Source: Candidatus Kryptonium sp.
GTDB taxonomy: Bacteria; Bacteroidota; Ignavibacteria; Kryptoniales; Kryptoniaceae
DNA length: 64,000 nucleotides
Assembly (NCBI GenBank): GCA_025060635.1
Contig: JANXBN010000008.1
Location: 1 to 64,000 of the forward strand
Direction of reading: 5' to 3'
Below the pieces are notes generated by a model that saw only the letters and a program-made list of their open reading frames with translations, had not been told where the DNA came from and searched no databases. The translations under genes were made by a program, and so were the position numbers. Shown here one piece after another: positions 53,593-62,353 of this stretch (positions within the stretch are counted from its first letter, which is position 1; the number at the start of each line of letters is the position of its first letter).

Positions 53593-55881
53593 TTATATCT
53601 CCTTGGAGATCTTTCTTGTAATTACTTGCACATCTTCAAAACTCAATCCATCATTTAACGAAAAAATCTTCTTGAAGTCTTCCGGTTTAAAGAAAATTTC
53701 AAACCTCCTTGTGTATTCTTTCAATTTCAGAAGATAATACTGAACATTTTCATCCCTTTTAAATGGGTTCCAGTTTTCAATTAGTTTACAATTTTCAAAT
53801 GATTTAACATCTGGAGTTGAACCAGTTATGTAATATGTTATTCTATCACCTTGCCTATAATTTTTACCGCTGGCTATCGCAAGTTCATAAGCTGCGCTTC
53901 TATTCCTCTTTCCAAGTTTTACTAATTCTTGATATCTATTGGGGTGTTCGCGCAGGGTTTCTGTCTTTGCTAATTCAGTTATATCAATTTTTCGCTCAGC
54001 GATTGATTTGAAAAGGGATTTGTAAAGTTCATGGATTTTTTCAAATTCGTTGTGAAGTAAAAATCTTATACACTCGCTGATATATTTTCTTGCAAATGGT
54101 TCCATCCCTCTTGAGACAAGGGAAGCTCCTTTTATTTCCAAGTTTCCATTCTTATCAAGAAGAGCGTAGTTTTTCTTCTTATAACTTAACATTTTAGGAT
54201 AAATTCCATTGAAGGCGAGATTTATCCCCTCTGGTAATGTTGAACCTACAATTTTAACAAACTCTTTTGTTTTTTCTTCATCTGTTGCAAATTCAGCTGG
54301 TGGGATGAAATAAATCCCATCTGTATCTGCTTCTATTACTTTTCCACCTTTACTCACTATTTCAGAGATAAGTTGTTTTAAAATTTTTTGTCCAGTCATC
54401 GTTACTTTATCAGCGCTTTCATAATCATTAAATATGGCTTTGCTATAACCAAGATATCCATAAAATGAGTTAATCAGGATTTTGAATGCTGATTGAATTG
54501 CGTCATATTTTGATTTTTCATCAGGCGTTGTTGCGTTTTTCATTTTATGTTTCGCTTCAAGTCGCATTTTCGTTAATCTTTCAAGCATCTGGAGAAAGAT
54601 CCCAAGTTCGTCTTTTTTAGGTGAAATTTTAAAATTTATCATAATTGAAGGATAGAGCGATTCAATATCTGCGTGAACAACATTTTCAAAAATACCAGTA
54701 TAAAATATATCCGTATATCCTCCGATAGTTTGGGAACCAAAATCAGGTTTTGGGAGTGAATATCTTCTTTTTAAGTATGCTCTGACGAGCAATGCTTCAA
54801 TTTTTGAGGATGAGCCTGATTTTATAACTTGCCAGAATGAAAAGGGCAACATTTGAGCAAGATAAAAGTAAGGCGGAGAAAGTAAATCGGAAAGTTTCTG
54901 AGTTTCTTTTGCGTCTTGAAGCGCGTATTTTATCAAGACATCTGGCTCATTATCCCAATACCAAGCGATTTTCTCTCCAGGGATATAAATTCTATCTTCG
55001 GACGAGATGCCAAAATATCTTGATACATATTTTAACGAGTAGCTTTCAAGTTCACGCTTCACGAAATCATATAGCTGCACGAGAACTAAAGTGTCAATTA
55101 TATGTCTTCCGTAAATTTCAATTCCTGTGAAAACTGTTTCACGATCATAGGTAGTAGTTGTAATTCTGGGTTTGCTTCCATCTCTTCCAAGCGAAAGTTC
55201 AACATTGTTCAATTCCGCTCTTTTAATGAGATATGGAAGATCAAAACTAAGAATATTATGTCCCTCTATAACATCTGGATCTTTTCTGCGGATTATATCA
55301 ATAAGTTCTATCAGCATTTGTTTTTCTGATTTCCTGCGGCCGTCAATTATATGTTCCCATCCTCTGTTATCGGTTAGTGAAATTACAATAATCCTATCCT
55401 CAGGTCTTTCTGGATTGCTGAATCTATGTTTAGTATATGTTTCAATGTCAATCTGAATGCGGTAAAGGTCGTTGAATTCCATTCCCTTAAAAAGGGTTAT
55501 ACCTGTTTGAAGTAAAAATTGATGAACTGGATCGGGGCGAAGGTAAATTATATCTACATCTGTGTAGGATTCTGCTTTCGTCATATTTTTTTGATTATAA
55601 TTGCGCAAAATGTATCTAACGGCGTTCCAGTGATCTGTTAAATCTTCAAAAGCACATACATATTGATAGAAATTATTTCCCTCAAGTTTCTTAATCCAGA
55701 ATTTCCTGTAAAATCCTTCAATATAAGATTTATCGCTTAAGAAGAAGAACGGATAAAAGTTTCTTTTTTCTTCTCTAACTGAGTTCCCTTCTCTGATGTA
55801 AAGGCAAACGCTTGATTCATCAACTTGCTGGACTGCCACAATGTTTTTTTCTTGGTTATGTCCATAAATTAGCTCATCCAT
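53593..55881 (-). CDS. Family B DNA polymerase
   Basis: A 762-residue B-family polymerase with all proofreading and polymerase motifs. Exo I is QIDIETYTK near residue 144, Exo II GHNILSFDLPYL, and Exo III YALQDAKETQ. Motif A is ADIESLYPSIM near 404, motif B KILINSFYGYLG near 470, and motif C EADTDGIYF near 517 (DTDG where DTDS is commoner). Length is close to E. coli Pol II, which works in repair and lesion bypass. It sits two bases after the RNA methyltransferase gene on the same strand and converges with the B12 subunit gene. Confidence 0.92.
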   Translation of the reverse strand: MDELIYGHNQEKNIVAVQQVDESSVCLYIREGNSVREEKRNFYPFFFLSDKSYIEGFYRKFWIKKLEGNNFYQYVCAFEDLTDHWNAVRYILRNYNQKNMTKAESYTDVDIIYLRPDPVHQFLLQTGITLFKGMEFNDLYRIQIDIETYTKHRFSNPERPEDRIIVISLTDNRGWEHIIDGRRKSEKQMLIELIDIIRRKDPDVIEGHNILSFDLPYLIKRAELNNVELSLGRDGSKPRITTTTYDRETVFTGIEIYGRHIIDTLVLVQLYDFVKRELESYSLKYVSRYFGISSEDRIYIPGEKIAWYWDNEPDVLIKYALQDAKETQKLSDLLSPPYFYLAQMLPFSFWQVIKSGSSSKIEALLVRAYLKRRYSLPKPDFGSQTIGGYTDIFYTGIFENVVHADIESLYPSIMINFKISPKKDELGIFLQMLERLTKMRLEAKHKMKNATTPDEKSKYDAIQSAFKILINSFYGYLGYSKAIFNDYESADKVTMTGQKILKQLISEIVSKGGKVIEADTDGIYFIPPAEFATDEEKTKEFVKIVGSTLPEGINLAFNGIYPKMLSYKKKNYALLDKNGNLEIKGASLVSRGMEPFARKYISECIRFLLHNEFEKIHELYKSLFKSIAERKIDITELAKTETLREHPNRYQELVKLGKRNRSAAYELAIASGKNYRQGDRITYYITGSTPDVKSFENCKLIENWNPFKRDENVQYYLLKLKEYTRRFEIFFKPEDFKKIFSLNDGLSFEDVQVITRKISKEI

Positions 55882-55883
55882 TT

Positions 55884-57383
55884 TTACATCACCTCAATTT
55901 CCACGGTTCGTCTTCCTTTTGGAATTTGGCTTTTTAAACCTTCTTTTGTCACAAGGCCACAACCAAGCATTATATTTTTATATTTTACCGCTACATATGT
56001 TCCTGGTTTGTGATTAGATGATAAATTTTTTACTGTTCCACCAGTTATAAATTTTTTCACCTGTTCTTCGTTTTCAATTTCAATTGTATTTTTCATAACG
56101 AATGGTGATAACAGTTGAAGCGCAGATGTTGAAATTTTCCATTGTCCTCTCTTGACCAATTTTGCAAGCTTGATTCCGATTCTTTGAACTATGTTTGATA
56201 TGAGATGATGTTTATAATTTTTGTCTATACCTGTGAAATCCATCGTTAAAAACTTTTTCCATCCGTTTGAACAAAACCATATCTCGTCTTTTTTAAAGTA
56301 GTAGATAAATCTATCCCATATGTTTTCATCTATTCCAAATTCACCGCTTAGGAATTTAAGAGGTTCTTTTAACTCTCTATCGCTACTGTTTAAAAACTTA
56401 ATTTTTTCAGTTGGGCCTTTGCTACCTATATCGGAGAATTCTGGGGATTTTGAAAATGTTGAGTCAATTTTTCGCAATTTAGCGATGAAGAAACCTTCTG
56501 TATTTGATTTAAAAGGATAAATTCTAATTGTTTTTTTCAATCTCTCATCAAATGTGATTCCCTCAAAAGAAGTCAGTCCATTATCAAAATCTGCCTTTTT
56601 ATATTTTATTTCTTCAACCTCAAGCGGAAATTTTCTCAGAGCTGAATCTATTATCATCTCGTTTTCCTCAACTGTTAGAGTGCAAGTTGAATATACTATC
56701 ACACCTCCGGGTTTAACGGATTTAATTGCGCTTGAAAGCAATTGCTGTTGTTTGTTGCTAAAGCGTTTGACTTCATCAATACTCCACCATTTTAAAACCT
56801 CGTTTGCTTTCGCTATGATACCCAGAGCTGAACAGGGAGCGTCAACAAGGACTTTGTCAAAAACTTCAGGAAAAAGATTCCCAAATCTATTTCCATCAAT
56901 TAAGGTTATCCCTGTGTTTAATATTCCCAAGCGGTCTATTTGATGAGCTACAACCTTTAACCTTTCAAACGAGATGTCATTTGCAATTATTATTCCACTG
57001 TTTTTCATTAGCTGGGCAATGTGAGTTGTTTTTGAGCCTGGAGCCGAAGCAATGTCAAGTATAAACTCTTCAGGCTCAGGTTCAAGTATAAGAGAAGGAA
57101 GCATTGAAGACATGCTTTGTATATAGAAAAAACCGACAAAATGTTGAATTGTCTTTGAAATTGTATATGGTTCTTCAATGACTGTAAAAGAATCAGGAAT
57201 AAAATCAATTTCAGATAGCTTGAAGCCTTCGCTTTCAAGTTGTTTCTTTAATTCTGTGGATGATATTTTAAGCGTATTGGTTCGGATTGTTAAAGGTATA
57301 TCAAGCTTATAGGCCTTCAGAACAAGTTTTGCCGATTCAGGGTCTATTATTTTGGTAAGGTAGTTTAAGATTTTGTCGGGCAT
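55884..57383 (-). CDS. rRNA cytosine-C5 methyltransferase (RsmB/RsmF, NOL1/NOP2/Sun family)
   Basis: A 499-residue AdoMet enzyme making m5C in RNA. The AdoMet motif I is LDIASAPGSKTTHIAQLM near residue 110, motif IV with a catalytic cysteine LVDAPCSALGI near 180, and motif VI with the second cysteine VYSTCTLTVEENE near 232. The canonical DAPCSG has Ala in place of Gly. The extra 180 C-terminal residues resemble the PUA-like region of RsmF/YebU, ending in GRRTVEIEVM. The target base is not predictable. It diverges from sppA across a 178-base gap. Confidence 0.88.
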   Translation of the reverse strand: MPDKILNYLTKIIDPESAKLVLKAYKLDIPLTIRTNTLKISSTELKKQLESEGFKLSEIDFIPDSFTVIEEPYTISKTIQHFVGFFYIQSMSSMLPSLILEPEPEEFILDIASAPGSKTTHIAQLMKNSGIIIANDISFERLKVVAHQIDRLGILNTGITLIDGNRFGNLFPEVFDKVLVDAPCSALGIIAKANEVLKWWSIDEVKRFSNKQQQLLSSAIKSVKPGGVIVYSTCTLTVEENEMIIDSALRKFPLEVEEIKYKKADFDNGLTSFEGITFDERLKKTIRIYPFKSNTEGFFIAKLRKIDSTFSKSPEFSDIGSKGPTEKIKFLNSSDRELKEPLKFLSGEFGIDENIWDRFIYYFKKDEIWFCSNGWKKFLTMDFTGIDKNYKHHLISNIVQRIGIKLAKLVKRGQWKISTSALQLLSPFVMKNTIEIENEEQVKKFITGGTVKNLSSNHKPGTYVAVKYKNIMLGCGLVTKEGLKSQIPKGRRTVEIEVM

Positions 57384-57501
57384 AATATTCGTTAATGCAT
57401 ATTGAGATTTTTATTAAATATACGAGATTTGGGAATCCAACACAAAATTCAATACTTGTTGGTGCCGTGGCTTTGAAATTTTTGTGTAAAGAATTTTTTA
57501 A

Positions 57502-57530
57502 TTGACTTTTAATAAAATTTTTTGTAAAAT
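57502..57530 (+). promoter_or_regulatory. Promoter of sppA
   Basis: TTGACT (57502-57507), 17-base spacer, TAAAAT (57525-57530), giving a leader of about 25 bases to ATG 57562. Confidence 0.7.
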
Positions 57531-57561
57531 TTTACAACCAAAACTAAATCTTTGCGCTGAA

Positions 57562-58476
57562 ATGAGCAAAGAAGCAAAATGGTTTCTTGGAATAATTGGA
57601 ATCATCTTATCGTTGTCGGTTTTATTTTTCGCACTTGGTTTTTTCACACTTGTAAGTTCAATGAAGCCCGTTCCCGAAGATGAAGTGGTAGAAGGTAAAG
57701 ACAAGATTGCTTTAATTGAGTTGAAAGGTGTTATAGTAAGTTCAGAAGAAATCGTAAGGCAAATTAAGAAATATACCAAGAGCAAAGCGGTTAAGGCTAT
57801 AGTTTTTTATATTGACTCCCCAGGTGGTGGGGTTTCAGCAAGTGAGGAAATATATCAGGAGCTGAAAAAAGCAAGGGAAAAGAAACCTGTTATCGCATCA
57901 ATGGGCTCTGTTGCTGCAAGTGGAGGGTATTATGTTTCTCTCGGAGCAACGAAAATTGTAGCAAACCCAGGGACAATAACGGGAAGCATAGGTGTAATTG
58001 CACAATTCCCAAATTTGAGTAAATTGTTTGATAAAATCGGAGTTGATTTTGAAGTTGTAAAAAGTGGAAAATTCAAGGATTCAGGAAATCCCTACCGTGG
58101 ATTAACAGATGAAGAGAGGAAGTATCTTCAAAATTTGATAGATGATGTTTACGGACAATTTGTAAATCATGTTGTTGAAGAGAGAAAGATGAAAAAAGAA
58201 GATGTTTTAAAAATTGCCGATGGGCGAGTTTTCACAGGCAAACAAGCATACGAGCTTGGGCTTGTTGATACACTCGGAACGCTTGAGGATGCTATAAAGA
58301 TCGCAGCGAATATGGCTGGTATAAAAGACGAACCGAAAATTGTTAAAGAAAGGAGAAAAGACAGGATCTTTGATATTCTTTTTGAATCAAAGACGGTTGA
58401 AAGCATTGAGGAGATAAAGAACTTTATTTTAAATCAACCAGTCCTCCAGTATAGATACGAATTTATTCTAAAATAA
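57562..58476 (+). CDS. sppA: Signal peptide peptidase SppA, short form
   Basis: A 304-residue membrane-anchored serine protease that degrades released signal peptides. One membrane helix lies at about 8-32. The catalytic serine is in SMGSVAASGGYYVSLGA near residue 118, preceded by FYIDSPGGGVSASEEIYQEL. The lysine is in VVKSGKFKDSGNPYRGLT near 172. The single-domain length is that of the Bacillus/archaeal 36-kDa type rather than the 67-kDa tandem E. coli enzyme. It has its own promoter. An HU-like gene follows after 15 bases. Confidence 0.93.
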   Translation: MSKEAKWFLGIIGIILSLSVLFFALGFFTLVSSMKPVPEDEVVEGKDKIALIELKGVIVSSEEIVRQIKKYTKSKAVKAIVFYIDSPGGGVSASEEIYQELKKAREKKPVIASMGSVAASGGYYVSLGATKIVANPGTITGSIGVIAQFPNLSKLFDKIGVDFEVVKSGKFKDSGNPYRGLTDEERKYLQNLIDDVYGQFVNHVVEERKMKKEDVLKIADGRVFTGKQAYELGLVDTLGTLEDAIKIAANMAGIKDEPKIVKERRKDRIFDILFESKTVESIEEIKNFILNQPVLQYRYEFILK

Positions 58477-58491
58477 AATTAGGGTTAGAAA

Positions 58492-58863
58492 TTGACCAAA
58501 ACAGAACTTGTTAGAATTTTAGCAGAACAAATTGGATTAACAGTTGAGGAAGTAGAAAGAGTAATTGACGGAGCTATTGCAATAATTATGGATTCCCTCA
58601 AAAAGGGCGATTATGTACAAATAAGAGGATTTGGAACATTTAGAGTTGTTAAAAGAAAGGCAAGAATCGCAAGGAATCCAAAGAAGGGAGAAATTGTTCC
58701 ACTTGATGACAGGTATGTTCCCGACTTTAAACCAACCAGAGAATTCAAACAGATGGTTATTGATAGCCTGCGTGATAAAGTTTTGGCTGAAAAAGAGCAT
58801 AAACATAAAGAAGAAAACTTGAATCATTCATCAAATGGTGAATCAAGCGAAAGCCAAACTTAA
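58492..58863 (+). CDS. HU/IHF-family DNA-binding protein with charged C-terminal tail
   Basis: A 123-residue nucleoid protein. TKTELVRILAEQIGLTVEEVERVID forms the helical body and GFGTFRVVKRKARIARNPKKGEIV is the DNA-bending beta-arm with the key RNPKKGE proline turn. After residue 90 there is a 30-residue tail rich in Lys, Glu, His and Ser, absent from standard HU. The start is TTG at 58492 with an AGGGTTAG site; no ATG fits. It is probably co-transcribed with sppA. Confidence 0.92.
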   Translation: MTKTELVRILAEQIGLTVEEVERVIDGAIAIIMDSLKKGDYVQIRGFGTFRVVKRKARIARNPKKGEIVPLDDRYVPDFKPTREFKQMVIDSLRDKVLAEKEHKHKEENLNHSSNGESSESQT

Positions 58864-58884
58864 AATAACAAATGGAATATAGCT

Positions 58885-59745
58885 ATGGCTGAGAAAAAGT
58901 GCAAAGTTTGTGGCACTGTTTTACCGGAAGATGCAAAGTTTTGTTTTAATTGTGGAGTTAAAATAAGCGATGAGACATTGAGTAAAGTCATTATTTGTGA
59001 AATTTGTGGGTTTGAAAATGAGCCCAGTTATAAATTTTGCATCAGTTGCGGTTCTAAGTTAAGTGGTGAAATTGCGGATACTGAAACGCCAGCAAGAAAG
59101 GAAGTTGATTATAAAGTCCCAGAGCCAGAATCAGCTAAAAAGGAAAAGGCAGAATTCAAGGCAAAACCTAAAGTAAAAAAGAAAGCTTTAAAAGTTTCAT
59201 TTTATCAAATCTTTTATTTTGGACTTGCTGTTGCCTTTATTGGGTTAATTGCATATGGAATAATTAGGAAAGAAAAATCTAAGACAGAGGCTGAACTTCA
59301 CCAACATCAACATCAACATCCTGAAGTTAGTGCTGAAATAATGAGCGAGATAGAAAGATTGCGTAAAAGGGTTGAAGCAAATCCGGATGATATGAACTCA
59401 ACCTTAATGCTTGCCAACCTTCTTCATGATGCTCACTTGTTTGATCAAGCTATTCAGTATTACCGAAAATATCTTGAGAAAAATGAATCTGATCCAAACG
59501 CAAGAGTTGATATGGGAATTTGTCTTTTTGAAATTGGTCGCGTTGACGAAGCGATTAAGGAGATGGAAAAGGCTTTAACTTATTCCCCGAAGCATCAGCT
59601 TGCTCTTTATAATCTTGGTATTGTTAATTTAGCGTCTGGAAATATTGAAAAGGCAAGGGATTACTTTCAGCTTTGTGTAGATGTAGATTCTACATCCGAG
59701 GCAGGTCGCAAGGCAAAACGCATGCTTGAGCAGCACAAATTTTAA
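58885..59745 (+). CDS. Double zinc-ribbon, membrane-anchored TPR protein
   Basis: A 286-residue protein. Two zinc ribbons lie in the first 60 residues (CKVCGTVLPEDAKFCFNCG and CEICGFENEPSYKFCISCG). A Lys/Glu/Pro-rich linker and one membrane helix (FYFGLAVAFIGLIAYGII, near 112-130) follow. Next comes a His-rich segment (HQHQHQHPE near 148), then three TPR-like repeats (about 165-280). The zinc ribbons would be cytoplasmic and the TPR part external. It is probably a scaffold; no enzyme domain is seen. It lies between HU and the mini ribosomal protein gene. Confidence 0.8.
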   Translation: MAEKKCKVCGTVLPEDAKFCFNCGVKISDETLSKVIICEICGFENEPSYKFCISCGSKLSGEIADTETPARKEVDYKVPEPESAKKEKAEFKAKPKVKKKALKVSFYQIFYFGLAVAFIGLIAYGIIRKEKSKTEAELHQHQHQHPEVSAEIMSEIERLRKRVEANPDDMNSTLMLANLLHDAHLFDQAIQYYRKYLEKNESDPNARVDMGICLFEIGRVDEAIKEMEKALTYSPKHQLALYNLGIVNLASGNIEKARDYFQLCVDVDSTSEAGRKAKRMLEQHKF

Positions 59746-59771
59746 ACAAAATAAGTAAGGAGGCGAAATTT

Positions 59772-59867
59772 ATGCCAAATCTCAGAAAGAAGAGAAAAAA
59801 GAAAATGAACAAGCATAAGTGGAAAAAGAGAAGAAGGAAGATGAGACACAAGAAGAAAATAAGATAA
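59772..59867 (+). CDS. AURKAIP1/COX24 (mS38-like) mini ribosomal protein
   Basis: A 31-residue, extremely basic protein beginning MPNLRKKRKKKMNKHKWKKR and continuing RRKMRHKKKIR to the stop. The KMNKHKWKKRRRKMRHKKK pattern is that of the bacterial AURKAIP1/COX24 family, related to mitochondrial small-subunit protein mS38. It would sit in the small ribosomal subunit. A strong TAAGGAGGCG ribosome site is placed correctly before the ATG, and a terminator follows, which supports it as a real gene despite its size. Confidence 0.82.
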   Translation: MPNLRKKRKKKMNKHKWKKRRRKMRHKKKIR

Positions 59868-59877
59868 TTAATTCACG

Positions 59878-59904
59878 GGTTGCCCTTTATGGGCAACCTT
59901 CTTT
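59878..59904 (+). terminator. Rho-independent terminator after the mini ribosomal protein gene
   Basis: A perfect 8-bp stem GGTTGCCC/GGGCAACC with a TTTAT loop and a TTCTTT tail. Confidence 0.85.
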
Positions 59905-59913
59905 AAAATTAAT

Positions 59914-59939
59914 TCGTTATTGCAAATTAAAAACAAAAA
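59914..59939 (+). repeat. Start-proximal repeated element, copy A
   Basis: TCGTTATTGCAAATTAAAAA followed by CAAAAA. It is identical in 25 of 26 positions to 62328-62353. It lies directly before the TTG start of the S1/P1-type nuclease gene. See the finding on this element. Confidence 0.8.
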
Positions 59940-60899
59940 TTGAAATTGAAATTGCCGAAAAATTTTTTACGATTTTTTTGCATTTTCGCACTATTTTTTA
60001 TTTTGCTTCTCAACTTAAAAATTGAAAATGCAGAATCCTGGGGGTTTGACGCCCATAAAAAAATCACTGAAGTTACAATTGATATAATTTTGAGCTTAGA
60101 TAATTTTAAAGGAATTGAACGCTCAAAACTTGACGCCTTTAAAAATTTTCTCGCCGAAAATAAAAATGTAATAATTGAGAGAAGCATTGAACCTGATTTG
60201 GCAAGAAATGAGAATAAAGATGAACAATTTAATCATTTTATTGATATTGATAGATATGGAAAGTATCCATTCGTTGAATTGCCCCGAGATAAACTCAAAG
60301 CGATTGAGAAATTTGGTTTTGAAACAGTCCAAAAGAATGGCTTTTTGCCTTGGCGGATAAGTGATTTTACTGATAGTTTATCTCTTGCGATTGCAAGAAA
60401 TGATAAAGAAAAAATGCTAAAATATTCCGCTTGGCTTGCCCATTATGTTGAAGATGCGCACCAACCTCTCCATGTAACAGAAAATTATGATGGTCAGTTA
60501 ACTAATCAGCCTGGGATTCATTCCAGAGTTGAAACGGAACTTGTTCGCTATATGATTCGGAATAATGATTTAAAATTTGATACCAGGAGGATTAACGAGG
60601 AATTGAAGAGAAGTTCTATTGTCAAAGACAAAGTAAATTTTGCTTTTGATATTGTTCTTGAAAGTTATAGGTTTCTTGATGAAATTTTAGAAGCAGATAA
60701 CCATGCGAAAAGCCAAATTCCAGTTGATAAACTATATAGAGTTGAGAAAAGAGATGGGCGAACAAGATATATTTATTCGGATGAGTATTATTCAATCATG
60801 GCGAAAAAGCTGAGAAATATCATCATTGAAAGAATGGAATCATCTTCAATTAGATTGGCGATTTTGTGGCTAACAGCTTTAGCTGAGTCATCAAGGTAA
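59940..60899 (+). CDS. Exported S1/P1-type zinc nuclease (or phospholipase C-like) protein
   Basis: A 319-residue protein of the S1/P1 nuclease / zinc-dependent phospholipase C superfamily. A signal peptide (FFCIFALFFILLLNLKIENAES) precedes the mature N-terminal WGFDAHKKIT, where the tryptophan amino group and His bind zinc. Other ligands are in NHFIDIDRYG and in AWLAHYVEDAHQPLHVTENYDG and HSRVETEL (HxxxD / HxxxE). It would hydrolyse single-stranded nucleic acid or a phosphodiester outside the cytoplasm. Only TTG codons (59940, 59946, 59952) can start it. Confidence 0.83.
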   Translation: MKLKLPKNFLRFFCIFALFFILLLNLKIENAESWGFDAHKKITEVTIDIILSLDNFKGIERSKLDAFKNFLAENKNVIIERSIEPDLARNENKDEQFNHFIDIDRYGKYPFVELPRDKLKAIEKFGFETVQKNGFLPWRISDFTDSLSLAIARNDKEKMLKYSAWLAHYVEDAHQPLHVTENYDGQLTNQPGIHSRVETELVRYMIRNNDLKFDTRRINEELKRSSIVKDKVNFAFDIVLESYRFLDEILEADNHAKSQIPVDKLYRVEKRDGRTRYIYSDEYYSIMAKKLRNIIIERMESSSIRLAILWLTALAESSR

Positions 60900-60921
60900 A
60901 TAAAAATAATTTGTGTTTAAA

Positions 60922-62313
60922 ATGAGAAGGAAAAAAGCAATTTCACAGAGTAATCGGATTTATCTGAGCGAACGCGAAATTCCAAGGCGTTGGTATAACA
61001 TTATTCATGATATGCCTGAGAAACCAAAACCACCTTTAAATCCAAGAACAGGTGAAGTTGTATCTGTTGATGAACTTTCTGTTATTTTTGCACAAGCTCT
61101 AATTGAACAGGAGATAAGTGAAAAGCAGTGGATAGATATACCTGATGAAGTTTTGAAACTTTACTTGTTGTGGAGACCTACTCCTTTGATAAGAGCAAGG
61201 GCTCTTGAAGAAGCACTTGAAACTCCCGCAAGGATTTACTATAAATATGAAGGTGTTAGTCCTTCGGGAAGTCATAAGCCAAATACAGCAGTTGCTCAAG
61301 CATATTATAATAAGAAAGAAAACGTTGAACAATTAACAACTGAAACTGGGGCCGGACAATGGGGCAGTGCTCTTGCTTTTGCTTGTAATTATTTTGGATT
61401 AAAGTGTAAGGTCTTTATGGTTCGCGCAAGCTACGAGCAAAAACCTTATAGAAGAGTTCTTATGCAGATGTGGGGAGCAGATGTAGTCCCAAGTCCAAGC
61501 AAAGAAACTCAGGTTGGCAAAAAAATCCTTGAAACATCGCCTGACTCGCCTGGAAGCTTAGGTATAGCTATAAGCGAAGCAATTGAAGTTGCTATATCAG
61601 ATGATAAAACAAAGTATTCGCTTGGTAGTGTCTTAAATCATGTATTGCTTCATCAAACCATAATAGGATTGGAATCCAAGAAGCAACTTGACAAAGTGGG
61701 TGAGTATCCAACTATAGTAGTTGGATGTGTTGGTGGAGGTTCAAATTTCGGTGGGATTTCATTTCCTTTTTTACTTGACAAATTTTACGAAAAAAAGAAA
61801 AACATTCGCATTTTGGCAGTTGAACCTGCCGCTTGTCCATCATTAACGAAAGGAATTTTTAGCTATGATTATGGGGATACGAGTAAATTAACTCCGCTTC
61901 TTCCAATGTATACACTTGGGCATGACTTTATACCACCTAAAATACATGCGGGTGGTTTGAGGTATCATGGGATGAGCCCAATTGTCAGCAAGCTATATGC
62001 CGATGGTTTCATTGAAGCGAGAGCCTATACTCAAAATGAAGTTTTTGATGCTGCTCTTAAGTTTTTTCAAACAGAAGGAATAGTTCCAGCTCCTGAGTCA
62101 GCACACGCAGTAAGAGCTGTAATAGATGAAGCAGTGAGAGCAAGAAAGGAGAAAAAAGAAGAGGTTATTCTTTTTAATCTGTCGGGACATGGTTTCTTTG
62201 ATATGAGTGCTTATAATGAATATCTCGCTGGAAACCTTGAAGATGTTGTTTTGACCAATGAAGAAGTTGATGAATTGACAAGGAAGTTATCTTCATATCC
62301 GAAACCTTATTAA
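60922..62313 (+). CDS. trpB2: TrpB2-type tryptophan synthase beta chain
   Basis: A 463-residue PLP enzyme of the TrpB2 clade, longer than TrpB1 (about 400). The PLP lysine is in [16 protein letters not shown] near residue 116. [29 protein letters not shown] and a C-terminal [12 protein letters not shown] follow. The long N-terminus ([27 protein letters not shown]) is the TrpB2 hallmark. It makes tryptophan from serine and indole. No trpA or other trp gene is near, so it may salvage free indole. ATG 60922 is taken over an upstream in-frame TTG or GTG. Confidence 0.93.
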   Translation: MRRKKAISQSNRIYLSEREIPRRWYNIIHDMPEKPKPPLNPRTGEVVSVDELSVIFAQALIEQEISEKQWIDIPDEVLKLYLLWRPTPLIRARALEEALETPARIYYKYEGVSPSGSHKPNTAVAQAYYNKKENVEQLTTETGAGQWGSALAFACNYFGLKCKVFMVRASYEQKPYRRVLMQMWGADVVPSPSKETQVGKKILETSPDSPGSLGIAISEAIEVAISDDKTKYSLGSVLNHVLLHQTIIGLESKKQLDKVGEYPTIVVGCVGGGSNFGGISFPFLLDKFYEKKKNIRILAVEPAACPSLTKGIFSYDYGDTSKLTPLLPMYTLGHDFIPPKIHAGGLRYHGMSPIVSKLYADGFIEARAYTQNEVFDAALKFFQTEGIVPAPESAHAVRAVIDEAVRARKEKKEEVILFNLSGHGFFDMSAYNEYLAGNLEDVVLTNEEVDELTRKLSSYPKPY

Positions 62314-62327
62314 AAATAAAATTTAAA

Positions 62328-62353
62328 TCGTTATTGCAAATTGAAAACAAAAA
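62328..62353 (+). repeat. Start-proximal repeated element, copy B
   Basis: TCGTTATTGCAAATTGAAAA followed by CAAAAA. It is identical in 25 of 26 positions to 59914-59939. The TTG inside it (62341-62343) is the gltX start codon. Confidence 0.8.

Noticed and set aside
53599-53612. ATCTCC-TT-GGAGAT palindrome as a terminator for the B12-subunit gene
   Set aside because: It lies inside the 3' coding end of the convergent polymerase gene, the loop is only two bases, and it has no adequate T-tract.
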